A DNA stretch of 64,000 bases from Rubrivivax sp. Its GTDB lineage: Bacteria; Pseudomonadota; Gammaproteobacteria; Burkholderiales; Burkholderiaceae_C. The notes under the pieces are model-generated. The model made no database searches and had not been told where the DNA came from. It saw nothing but the letters and a program-made list of their open reading frames with translations. Shown here one piece after another: positions 9,183-18,000 of this stretch. A program made the position numbers and the translations under genes. The stretch spans positions 95,281-159,280 of the forward strand of contig JALHPF010000005.1 of NCBI GenBank assembly GCA_022842595.1, read 5' to 3'. The first letter of the stretch is position 1. The number at the start of each line of letters is the position of its first letter.

Positions 9183-9335
9183 TTCGACTTCCCGGACATC
9201 GCCAAGGGTCTGGACATGGCCTAGGTCAAGGAAAACGTTCGGAAGTTCCTGAAGGCAAACGAGGAACATCTGTCACGGCTGCGCCTGCTTCGCAGACTGG
9301 CACTCGAGTCGATCGACCAAGTGGCGCGAGCCTCG
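9183..9335 (+). pseudogene. Apparent remnant of a type I restriction (HsdR-like) C-terminus
   Basis: One frame reads FDFPDIAKGLDMA, a TAG stop at 9222, then VKENVRKFLKANEEHLSRL and about 15 more residues. The pattern of a short helix, then a VR-x-FL-x-A-x-E-x-H segment, resembles the C-terminal domain of EcoEI-type HsdR subunits. No start codon, helicase motifs or upstream portion are present. It lies in a gene-poor scar after the Vsr gene, just before an integrase remnant on the other strand. Assignment from a short fragment is tentative. Confidence 0.3.
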
Positions 9336-9380
9336 AATCATCGGGCGATTTCGCGCACTGTCACAACCTGCAGCGCAAGT

Positions 9381-9434
9381 CTCGGGGCACCGGAAGTCAG
9401 CCAGCCGCCCTGCTGTGAAATGCACATTTGTCAT
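9381..9434 (-). pseudogene. N-terminal remnant of a tyrosine recombinase gene
   Basis: Reading on the minus strand from the ATG at 9434, the first 18 residues are MTNVHFTAGRLADFRCPE. This parallels the intact integrase at 19688-21013, which begins MAKVNFTAGRLAEFTCPE. The similarity stops after CPE, and the frame then continues into unrelated sequence to 9273. The DNA differs enough from the intact gene that this is not a recent copy. It most likely marks the edge of an older insertion between the Vsr and Nudix genes. Confidence 0.55.
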
Positions 9435-9608
9435 CAGCACAGCCTCGAAGTTGCTCGCCTGCCAACTCATGTAAACGGCCGTGTAGGCGGCGCAGTCCGA
9501 CGGCTGCGGCCGTGGCAGCCAAAGGCTGGTGCGTTGGGTCTTTGTGGCACCCCGACTCTCGGGCCGTGACAATGGTTGCCAGTCCCAGCACACCCGGACC
9601 ACACGACC

Positions 9609-10052
9609 ATGCCCCGCTTCACATTGATTCCGGAAGCCCATCTGCTGTTGGTCAGCGAGGGCTGCATCCTGTTGCTGCGCCGGCAGAACACTGGCTACGA
9701 AGATGGCAACCACAGCGTCGTGGCTGGCCATGTGGACGGTGGCGAGACAGCACGCCAAGCCATGGCCCGCGAAGCCGAGGAAGAAGCCGGCCTGCGCATC
9801 GCGCCCGCCGACCTGCAGCTGGCGCATGTGATGCACCGCCGCAGCGACGTCGAGCGCGTGTTCTTCTTCTTCAGCGCCGCGCGCTGGGCCGGTGAGCCGG
9901 TGAACCGCGAGCCGCAGAAGTGCAGCGAACTCGCCTGGTACTCACTGCAGACCCTGCCCGCCAACACCGTGGCCTACGTGCGCCAGGCCATCGACGCCGT
10001 GGCGTGTGGCCAGACCAATTCGGAATTCGGCTGGCCCGATGCGCCACCATGA
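9609..10052 (+). CDS. Nudix hydrolase
   Basis: The 147-residue protein carries a complete Nudix box: G-x5-E-x7-REAEEEAGL, within GHVDGGETARQAMAREAEEE. This motif binds the divalent metal and hydrolyses a nucleoside diphosphate linked to another group. The ATG at 9609 (MPRFTLIPEAHLL) is chosen over an upstream TTG at 9576 because family members begin at this point. The substrate is not evident. It lies 150 bases upstream of the TIR gene in the same direction. TIR domains act on NAD-type nucleotides and Nudix enzymes hydrolyse related molecules, so a functional link is conceivable but speculative. Confidence 0.85.
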   Translation: MPRFTLIPEAHLLLVSEGCILLLRRQNTGYEDGNHSVVAGHVDGGETARQAMAREAEEEAGLRIAPADLQLAHVMHRRSDVERVFFFFSAARWAGEPVNREPQKCSELAWYSLQTLPANTVAYVRQAIDAVACGQTNSEFGWPDAPP

Positions 10053-10199
10053 GAACTGCCACCGATACCGAGGACGCCTCAATGCAGCAGAACCTCAGCA
10101 GACGGCGCGTTGGCAGAGCGCTGGTCGAACTGGCCTGTCAGCGCTCTGACGGCGAGCGTTCGCCGAAGAATTGTTGTTCCTCGACCACGGGAAGACGCG

Positions 10200-11717
10200 G
10201 TGAGCGCAGGGGCTGATGCGCAGGCAGGCGGCATGGCGCAGGCCGGCAGCCCGCCTGTGTACGACGCCTTCATCTCCTACCGCCGCAGCGACGGCGCCCG
10301 CGTTGCGCGCTGGCTGCGCCGTGCACTGCAGACCCACCGCGTGCCCAAGGGCTTTGCCGAGCTGCGCCAGCGCCGCCTGGTCGTCTACATGGACACGGCT
10401 TATGAACGCAGCACGCAGGACTTCTACGAACAAAGCATCCGCCCGGCCTTGCAGGCCTCGCGCCACCTGATCGTCCTGGCCACACCCGATGCGGCACAGC
10501 GGCGCCCCGACGCCACCACGGACTGGATGTGGCGCGAACTGCAGGACTTCTCAGCCCTGCCGCAGCGCGACCGCGTGATCGTCGTGCGTGCAGCCGGCGA
10601 CTTTGGCGGCGATCTGCCAGCCGGCCTGCTGCAGCGATTCCCGAACATCGAGGTGGTGGACCTGCGCGACGCCGGGCGCTTTGCCGCGCTTGCACCGTGG
10701 CGGGAAGCGAGGCTGAACCATGAGTTGGTGAAGATCGTCGGCCCGCTGCTCGACATTCCCGCACAGCGCATGCCCGACCTGCGCCAGGAACAGGAGCGCC
10801 GGCAGCAGGCCCGTCTAGGCGCCTTGGCCGGTGCTGCAACTGCGCTGTCCTTGGCAGCAGTGGCCGCGGCGGTGCTGGCCTTGCGCGGCGAGCAGCGTGC
10901 CGTGCAGGCCCTGCAGGACGCGGTGTTCGCCACCGAACGCGTGATCCTGGCCGCCGATCGCGCATTGGAACCCAGCGACGACGTGACCGATGCTCGCGGT
11001 CGGGTGCTCGACGAGGTCTGCGACCTGCGGTCGCGCATGTTGGCCGAGGGCCAGGGTCCGGGCGGCCTGCGCGAGCTGCGCATCTGCGAAGCCGAGCGTG
11101 CGCGCGGCCTGCTGGCGCAGGGCGACAACGAGCAGGCGCAGGCCCGGCTGGACCGCCTGGCAGTGACACTGCGAACCGCGATGACCCAGGGCGCCGACAG
11201 CGACGCCACGGTGCAGTGGCTCAGGGCGTGCGATGCCATCGCTGATGCAGCCCCGCAGCGGCTGGACGCAGCGGGCTGCGGCTCTGCGGCGCAAGACCAT
11301 GCCATCCAGCAACACCGGGGCAACGCCGACGCTGCCGACGCGCTGGCAGCCCGCTGGATCAGCCGCGCCGAGGTGCAGCGCCGCAAGGCCTCAGCCGCCG
11401 TCGATCGCAACGATGTGCCTGCAGCGCTGGGCTTTTGGCGCCAGGCAGTGGTGGAGTACGGGCAAGCCCGTGCCATCCAGTCTGACCCCGACAAGCAGCA
11501 GCGCGTGGCGTTGGACGAAGCCGCCACGCTGATTGCCGTCGCAGCGTTTGAAACCTCGTTGCGGCGTGCGCAACCTGCGGCGCAGGCCCGTCGTGCAGCC
11601 AAGCAGTTGCTCGACCAGGTTCAACGTGCGGCACCGCAGGACCGCGAGGTGGCAGGCTATGCCCGCGAACTGGCCCGCAAGTGGGCGGAGTTACCGTCGC
11701 TGGAGCGCAGCCCGTGA
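10200..11717 (+). CDS. TIR-domain protein with transmembrane segment and helical C-terminus
   Basis: The protein has 505 residues. Residues 20-165 form a TIR domain: YDAFISYRRSDG, then VVYMDTAYE, and WMWREL with Glu113 where the NADase glutamate of prokaryotic TIRs lies. A hydrophobic stretch at about 206-226 is a single transmembrane helix. The remaining 280 residues are alanine-rich and helical, with TPR-like spacing but no clear repeats. The GTG at 10200 has GGGAAG upstream; ATG at 10233 is an alternative. The last codons overlap the next gene (GTGA), so the two are coupled. TIR effectors in bacteria typically deplete NAD or make signalling nucleotides. The membrane anchor and exported partner suggest sensing at the envelope, which is inference. 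Confidence 0.75.
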   Translation: MSAGADAQAGGMAQAGSPPVYDAFISYRRSDGARVARWLRRALQTHRVPKGFAELRQRRLVVYMDTAYERSTQDFYEQSIRPALQASRHLIVLATPDAAQRRPDATTDWMWRELQDFSALPQRDRVIVVRAAGDFGGDLPAGLLQRFPNIEVVDLRDAGRFAALAPWREARLNHELVKIVGPLLDIPAQRMPDLRQEQERRQQARLGALAGAATALSLAAVAAAVLALRGEQRAVQALQDAVFATERVILAADRALEPSDDVTDARGRVLDEVCDLRSRMLAEGQGPGGLRELRICEAERARGLLAQGDNEQAQARLDRLAVTLRTAMTQGADSDATVQWLRACDAIADAAPQRLDAAGCGSAAQDHAIQQHRGNADAADALAARWISRAEVQRRKASAAVDRNDVPAALGFWRQAVVEYGQARAIQSDPDKQQRVALDEAATLIAVAAFETSLRRAQPAAQARRAAKQLLDQVQRAAPQDREVAGYARELARKWAELPSLERSP

Positions 11718-12274
11718 CCCTGGGGAAGCGCGGCGTCTTCGTGCTGAGCTTCCTACTGGCTGCCCTGGCAACCGGGCTGGCTGTTGGCGGCGGCGCCTGG
11801 CTGGCAGCGAGCCAGCTGGTCGGCAAGCCGCCTGAGAGGCTGCGCACCAGCGTGTTCGAGTTCGCGCTGGTTCCTGGCTGGAGCTGCGTGCGTGAAGGGA
11901 CCGAACAGGTCTGCCGCAAGGCCACGGCTTCCAAGGAAGCCATTGCCATCATGACGATGAAGGAACGCGGTCCCAGCGACACGCTGGAGAGGTACAGGCA
12001 ACATCTGTCGACGCCGCAACAGCAAAGGGACAAGAACGGCACTCAGTGGACGTCCGACGTCATCAGCGTGGAGCAGCGCCGCCTGGGCGGGCGCGACTGG
12101 ATCGTCGGGCGTCACTTGGGCTCCGAGGTGCGCAACTACTACACCGACTACTACGCTGCGCTGACCTCGCACAAGGCCATCCTAGTGACCTTCTCGGTCC
12201 ACCGCAGCGCCGTGCAGGCCTTCGAGCCCGAGTTCAGGCGCATGGTGGACACGTTGAAGGTCTTCCAGGATTGA
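11714..12274 (+). CDS. Membrane-anchored exported protein partnered with the TIR gene
   Basis: The 186-residue protein starts with GTG at 11714 inside the stop of the TIR gene. Residues 5-30 form a hydrophobic segment (VFVLSFLLAALATGLAVGGG), an uncleaved signal anchor or a signal peptide, so the rest should face the periplasm. That part contains two cysteines (WSCVREGTEQVC), consistent with a disulphide. It ends in a strand-rich region with HKAILVTFSVHRSA and FRRMVDTLKVF, similar in layout to small DcrB/PsbP-like envelope proteins. I cannot name a family. Coupling to a TIR effector with its own membrane helix suggests a two-component membrane complex. Confidence 0.6.
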   Translation: MTLGKRGVFVLSFLLAALATGLAVGGGAWLAASQLVGKPPERLRTSVFEFALVPGWSCVREGTEQVCRKATASKEAIAIMTMKERGPSDTLERYRQHLSTPQQQRDKNGTQWTSDVISVEQRRLGGRDWIVGRHLGSEVRNYYTDYYAALTSHKAILVTFSVHRSAVQAFEPEFRRMVDTLKVFQD

Positions 12275-12562
12275 TGCCCCGTCCCGCGCCCGCGCCGGCC
12301 TCAGTCGGCAATGGCCTGTGACATCAGGTCCTTCATGGCCCCGCGGTAGCAGGCCTGCAGCCGTCGGTGCCGTTCACTCAGCAGCATCGAAACAACCTCC
12401 AACGCGATAGCTCCGACAAGCAACCTGCAGGCTAGCGGCGACACCCCCGACTACCAAGGTTGACTGACGCAGATGCCGGCCGCCGCGACCACTTGGCTGC
12501 CGTTGGCTAGGCAGACATGTCAGGAGCAATCCGGGCGCGGTGACTGCAAATGGGCGGGAAGA
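12275..12562. other. Intergenic region with no convincing gene
   Basis: A short minus-strand frame with an ATG at 12387 and a stop at 12301 would give 28 residues and could be the tail of a lost gene. I see no promoter, terminator or repeat that I can support. Confidence 0.4.
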
Positions 12563-13069
12563 TCAGTTCGCGGCCAAGCCCGCCCGGGCATCTTCGGCCA
12601 GCGAAGCATAAATGATGTTTGCTTCGTCCCACAGAGCTTCACAGACTTCCTTGAACGCCGTCAGTTGGCGCGAGTAGTCGTAGAGACCCGATAGATACAG
12701 GACGCATGCGTCCTTGTACGTGGGCCAGAAGTAGATCTCCGGGCACAGTCGAAACTGCGTAAGTCGGTCGGTCTCCAGCGTCTGCACGATCTCGGTGGTG
12801 GGGTCGTCGGCTAAGCCCCATCGTGCCCAATCACCTTGCATGCTGAGCTCTGTGCTGCCTTGCAGCCTAGACAGGCATGCCGTGCTTACTAGGAACTGTT
12901 CGAATGCAAGGTATAGCCGCTCTGGCAGCTCGGCTGTAGCCTGTGCAACTGCAAGTGCCATCAACCTCTCTTGCGCGGCGTCGAAAGATTCAGCCTCGAG
13001 AGCCCAGGAAAACGTACCGTGAAATCGGACCCACAGGCGACGGACCGGCCCAGTCAATGCGATCGGCAT
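12563..13069 (-). CDS. Hypothetical protein, soluble, family not recognised
   Basis: The 168-residue protein begins with ATG at 13069. It is rich in aromatic residues (WVRFHGTFSWALEAESF, then LCPEIYFWPTYKDACVLY) and has no signal peptide, membrane segment or enzymatic motif I can identify. Balanced composition over its length supports a real coding region. It stands alone on the minus strand between the TIR module and the nuclease-like gene at 13541. No function is proposed. Confidence 0.5.
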   Translation of the reverse strand: MPIALTGPVRRLWVRFHGTFSWALEAESFDAAQERLMALAVAQATAELPERLYLAFEQFLVSTACLSRLQGSTELSMQGDWARWGLADDPTTEIVQTLETDRLTQFRLCPEIYFWPTYKDACVLYLSGLYDYSRQLTAFKEVCEALWDEANIIYASLAEDARAGLAAN

Positions 13070-13540
13070 GGAGTTGAAAGGTTCTGGGTTCGCAAGTCAG
13101 AAAGCGCCTTCCGGATTGTGTCTGTAGTTGAGCTGTTGACGCGAAAGAGCAGTCACCCTCATGAATCGCCTTTCCTCGACGCCCCGCGCTCCAGCCTAAG
13201 GCCCAGTAGCTGCCGCTCCGGGAGGGCTTCTCATACTGGCCGGGTCCGGTCTCCGATGGTCGTGCCGTTGAGCACCCCTCGTCCAGTCCGTCATCAAAAC
13301 AGATGACGGCTTCCAAGAACACCCGGAATTTTAGGACTTCGGCAAGTAGCGGCCACTCGAAATAGCTGCCGTTCGTACCGCCTCGGCGGAACGTGGGTCA
13401 ATCGCTCATGCGTTCACGCGTGAGCCGCCATACGCCGCTGCGCTCCTTCGCGTCAACCTTCGCCTACGGCATTTCACTCCGGTAGAGTTCGCGGGGCGCT
13501 CAAAGGCGACGGTCGGCGTCCAATATGGGCAGCCGCCCGC
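13070..13540. other. Gene-free stretch
   Basis: Frames here are shadows or arginine/serine-rich without ribosome sites. I see no tRNA, terminator or long repeat. It may include the leader of the minus-strand gene ending at 12563 and the 3' flank of the nuclease-like gene. Confidence 0.4.
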
Positions 13541-14476
13541 TTACTCGGGACGGACAATGCACAACTCCAGGGGAATCACCGGATCCTTGAGGTAGTTCAG
13601 CAGACTCGTGGTTTGGCCGTGGGTTAGCTTGTCCCTATTCTTCACCTCTACGAAGCGTAGTTGCTTAGTTGCGGGGTCAAACACCGTCAAGTCGTAGTTG
13701 CTGCCGGGCACTTCGAAAACCTCGAGTTCGTTGTACGCTGCTGAGTAGCCGCCTTGGTCTAGAACAGCACAGGCAAATTCTAGGAAGTAAAGGGAGCTCC
13801 CATACTTATCTAGGCCGGTTGCAACGTAGTCCTGTTGGGCAAGTTTAAGGAATGGGCCCAAAAGAGCACCGGCTTTGTCCTTCAGCGCTGAGATCAGGGC
13901 GCGGTACCGATTGGAGAGCTCTTCTTTTGAAACTGTGAGGTCAAACAGTGGCTGGGGCTCGATGATGGCTACGAAATATGCCTGTCTCGTGGCACGCGCT
14001 GGGGGAAGAGCAGCCCCAGCGAGATCGAAATAGACGTGGCCATGCAGAAAATCTCCGAATTTCACGACGTCCGCGACGTCTAGGCTCAGATCTTCACGCA
14101 AATGCCATGTGTAGTTCTGGGAACTCCTGGGGGTGATTTCGATGTTCCTGTTGTAGCGATAGGAACCCGCGAGGCCCGCACAGATGTAGAGCTTCACCGC
14201 TTTGCGCAGAAACTGAAAGGCGGCGCCTTCACTCCAGGTCGCGATGCACCCCTGGCTCTCGAAGTATTTTTTCGCCACCAGTTCCACTCTGGAGAAAGTT
14301 GCGTCTCCGTACCTGAAAGAGCGATAGGGCTCCGCGCGCACATCAGGAACTACTGTGACAGGCAAACCATACGCAGCAAAAGCCTCCTGTGGGGTCTTGA
14401 ATTGCTTGGTGACTTCTACGGGTCGCGAAGGCAACCCGTCGCGGTCTTCCCCTACTGGCGTGAGTTCAACGGTCAT
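13541..14476 (-). CDS. PD-(D/E)XK-like (DUF3883-type) putative nuclease
   Basis: The protein has 311 residues. Its C-terminal 90 residues show the spacing of a PD-(D/E)XK nuclease core. An acidic strand (YNELEVFEV) is followed by SNYDLTVFD with the active-site aspartate, then RFVEVKNRD with the E-x-K pair, and a HGQTTSLLNYL helix. This arrangement resembles DUF3883 domains found in defence proteins. The first 200 residues contain aromatic strand-rich segments (YRYNRNIEI, GHVYFDLAG) and could be a sensor or DNA-binding part. The start is ATG at 14476. It is divergent from the large STAND gene at 15096 and has no obvious partner on its own strand. Confidence 0.55.
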   Translation of the reverse strand: MTVELTPVGEDRDGLPSRPVEVTKQFKTPQEAFAAYGLPVTVVPDVRAEPYRSFRYGDATFSRVELVAKKYFESQGCIATWSEGAAFQFLRKAVKLYICAGLAGSYRYNRNIEITPRSSQNYTWHLREDLSLDVADVVKFGDFLHGHVYFDLAGAALPPARATRQAYFVAIIEPQPLFDLTVSKEELSNRYRALISALKDKAGALLGPFLKLAQQDYVATGLDKYGSSLYFLEFACAVLDQGGYSAAYNELEVFEVPGSNYDLTVFDPATKQLRFVEVKNRDKLTHGQTTSLLNYLKDPVIPLELCIVRPE

Positions 14477-15095
14477 GCGGTTCTCCAGAAGATTCGCTCA
14501 TCTTAGGGGTGGGCGCACAGATTCGCGGACTGGGGGAACGCTGACAAAGTCAGAAGTTGGTACTGCACCTGTTCGTTCGTTCGCATGAAGGTCCAGACCC
14601 TCGCTGAGGAGAGCGGTCGTTCAGCCGCCGCTCTGACCGGCGGCGTCGCCCGGCGGGCCGGTCACAGAAGCGGAGCAGTCAGCGGTAGGGCCAACAACCT
14701 GCGTGAGACCGCTTTCCGGCCAAGAGTCGCCACTCAAACGACGAGCCTGAGTGGCTGCAACCAGTCTTAAACAGACGGTCGCGCTCGAGTTCTCCCTGTC
14801 ATCGTTCAGCCAACCGCCTCATCAAGCTTGATGACTGCTGTCGGACAGCGGGATCTCCGGTGCGGTCGACAAGATTCGACCCGGTGCGGCCGTTCGCTGT
14901 TTTCCGATGAGCAGCAGCAATGCCGCAGCAGCTGACATTTGTCATCGGTGGACCGAGTCTAAGTTGAGTCGATCTCAGCAATCCAAGCATCTTGGTCGGA
15001 GCGGCCGCCCGAAGTTTTATCGCCTGCGCCGCCAAGTCCCCCAACCTACTGGATGCCCTCCCGCTGTCTCCTTTGCTGTTGTACCCTCTCCATGC
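14477..15095. other. Divergent intergenic region before the STAND gene
   Basis: This 619-base gap should hold the promoters of the two divergent genes. The frame of the STAND gene stays open upstream to an ATG at 14907, but that extension is rich in serine, arginine, cysteine and proline and reads as noncoding. I see no clear promoter pair or operator. Confidence 0.4.
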
Positions 15096-18000
15096 ATGGA
15101 CTCCGACATCACGAGCCTGCTTGCCCAATACGCAAGTGCCGAGCCGCGCCGCGCAGCAGGTGGAATCTATGCGATGGCAGGCTTTGCCTTTCAGGCGCGC
15201 GTCTATGTTGCGGAACTGGCTGAGGCACTCACTCGTTCAGGCGGTGATCTAGGCAGCAAAGGCGATGTCTTCGTAGAGGCCCTATCGGATATCGCAAAGT
15301 ACGAAACCGCCCAGCAATTGGTGCTGCTGCAGGTGAAGCGGACGTTGACTCCAGCCACACTTGATTCCGCAGCTGGCGAGGTTGCTGCGATCGAGGCATT
15401 CGTAGCCAGCGCTAGGCCCGATTTGAAGGGCACATTCAAGTACGGCGTCGTCTCGGCGTTCACTTCGGGAGCAACCCAATGGGCTGATCTGCCGAAGGGC
15501 TCATCGCACAGAGGCTTGATCGAGCAGTTGGAGGCAGAAGGCCGCCTTGTATCGCCAGGCATTGAGAAGGATCCATGGTGGCGCGCCGTTACTGCCCTCT
15601 GGCCTCACGTTGTCGATCCCTTTGGCTTTGCCAGATTTGCATTCGAACGCGTCTTGCTCAGACGCCTCGAGCCGGACGATGCCCGCGCGTGTCGAGATGC
15701 GATTGCTGAGCGCTATGCGACTTCCCGCCATGCGGGACCTCGCCTTGGGCAAATGCTCTCGGCTGCCGATTTCGCGCTTGAAGGTGGGCAACAGCGTTTT
15801 CGTCTAGAGGTAGGTCGGCAAGCGACGCTGGCCCGAGTACGTGCGGGCCAGTACATGCCGCGCGACGGCCGAGTGGCGGCGTTGGCCGAGCGGGCATCCG
15901 CTCTCAACGATCTCGCCGCGCTTTCCCCAGAAGCCGCCGTCCGGGTGTTCTGGCTAAGCGGGCGATCTGGCGCGGGCAAGAGCGTACTTTTGCTCCAATT
16001 GCTTGAGCACTTGGTTGCAATCGGGCGCCGGGTACTTTGGCTCGGTGGTGACGCAGGTTTGCTCGATCGCGCGCTTCGCGACCTGCAGAGTGTGCCGGCA
16101 CACGAAGCTCCCGAGTTCATCGCCATTGACGACCTCTACGATCGGGATGCGCGCGAACAGCTGGAACTGGCCGCACTGGCCGGTTACATCGATGAACAGG
16201 GTCGACGCCCCTGGCCGCTGCTCATCACCTGCGGTCCCACGGAGTTTGCAGACGCATTTGTGGACGCGACCCGGTTCCGCGGCTTCGAGGTCACCGCCGC
16301 CCCGGTCATTCCTCTAGGAGCGGGCGAAGCGGCTGACCTTCTTCGTTGGGTGGGCGCCAAACGCGGAACCCTGGCGAGCGGGGAAGGCGACGCGTTTGCC
16401 CAGGCACAGCACGGGCAAGGTCTCTTCGTGTCCATGGCGTCTGAACTGGAGTTCGGTGACCTTAGGGAGTTTGCAGCCCGATTCTGTGACCGCGTTTCGG
16501 CCATGTCGCTCCGAGAACCGCTGCGCCCCATGCTCGCGCTGAACCGACTCTACCTTCGGGCACCGTACCGATGGCTGAGCGATTCAGACCGCGAAAGACT
16601 GGAGGTATTGAATCGCGATGGCGACTTTTCGCTGTTGGAACTCTTGCCAGGCAATGCGCTGGTGCGCCTCACCCACCCTCACCTGAGCGATGCCATTTAC
16701 CGCGCGCTTGTCAGTCCCGCCACGCCTTTGGCATTCGCCAATGACCTTGCATCCGCATTCGAACGCGCCCTGGACGAAGGGGATGACGCACTTGCCGCCC
16801 GGCTACTACGGACCTTCTCTGCCAGCGATCGAAGCTTGGTAGCCGACCGTCTGGTGGACGTCAACATGCCTGCATTGGCCGAGCGGTGTGTAGCCAAGTG
16901 GCGGACTTTGCCACCGGGAGGTGATCGAAGGATTCAGTCAGACATGGCCATCAGCTGGGCATGTTGGCCCGCCGCGCACGCAAGCCTGGGTAGTAGCGCA
17001 AACGCTTTGGTTCAAGTGGCGCTGGACAGCATGGGGCAGTGGCGCGATTCAGATCCACGCCAGTCCTATTGGCCAGCGTTTTGGTGGCGTCTGTGGCGGT
17101 CCCATCCGAATACCGAAGCGCTGGCGGTTTGGGCAGGGCAGCGCATCGTCTCGGACGAGGGCTTGAAGCTCCCGCAGTGGTCTCGGATATGGGAGACCCT
17201 TGCTGAGCGTGATCCCACCAGTGAGGGCGTCGCGCCAGAAATGGCCAGGGTCGCCGTGCGCTGGCTTGCCTGCAGTCAGGAACGCGCAGACTGGCACTTC
17301 GTGTGGAAGAAGTTGCCGCGACATGAGGCGACCGCTCTGGAGACCTCTCGCCGTCTTGCAATCACCGAACTTGAAATGCCTTCTGCCCCGTGCTGGGCAT
17401 TTGTGTTCCAGGACATGCTCGCTCACGCAGCAGCCTCGGCGAACGAAGCCGAAGCACGTTCCCTGGTCGCGCAGGGCTGCTCGTGGCTGACGGGTCGAGA
17501 GGATCGCGCGGAATGGAACTATGTCTGGCAGGCGCTGCTGGAGCGGACCCAGTTGCTTCCGCCGACCGTCGACGAGCGCGCCCTGGTCGTGCAAGGCTGC
17601 GCTTGGCTGACGGGTCGAGAAGATCGTGCGGAGTGGAGCTATGTCTGGCGGGCGCTGCTGGAGCGGACCCAGCTGCTTCCGCCGACCGTCGACGAGCGCG
17701 CCCTGGTCGAGCAGGGCTGCTCGTGGCTGACGGGTCGAGAAGATCGTGCGGAATGGAACTATGTCTGGCAGGCGCTGCTGGAGCGGAGCCAGCTGCTTCC
17801 GCCGACCGTCGACGAGCGCGCCCTGGTCGTGCAAGGCTGCGCTTGGCTGACGGGTCGAGAAGATCGTGCGGAGTGGAGCTATGTCTGGCAGGCGCTGCTG
17901 GAGCGGACCCAGCTGCTTCCGCCGACCGTCGACGAGCGCGCCCTGGTCGCGCAGGGCTGCTCGTGGCTGACGGGTCGAGAGGATCGCGCGGAGTGGAGCC

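Larger units (their letters stand above)
9161..9608. other. Gene-poor scar between Vsr and Nudix genes
   Basis: Apart from the two remnants at 9183-9335 and 9381-9434, I see no credible gene here. Predicted frames are short, arginine- or serine-rich and have no plausible ribosome site. The region probably joins two separately acquired modules. Confidence 0.5.

Noticed and set aside
12301..12387. A 28-residue minus-strand frame
   Set aside because: Too short, no ribosome site and no recognisable sequence; at most the tail of a lost gene.
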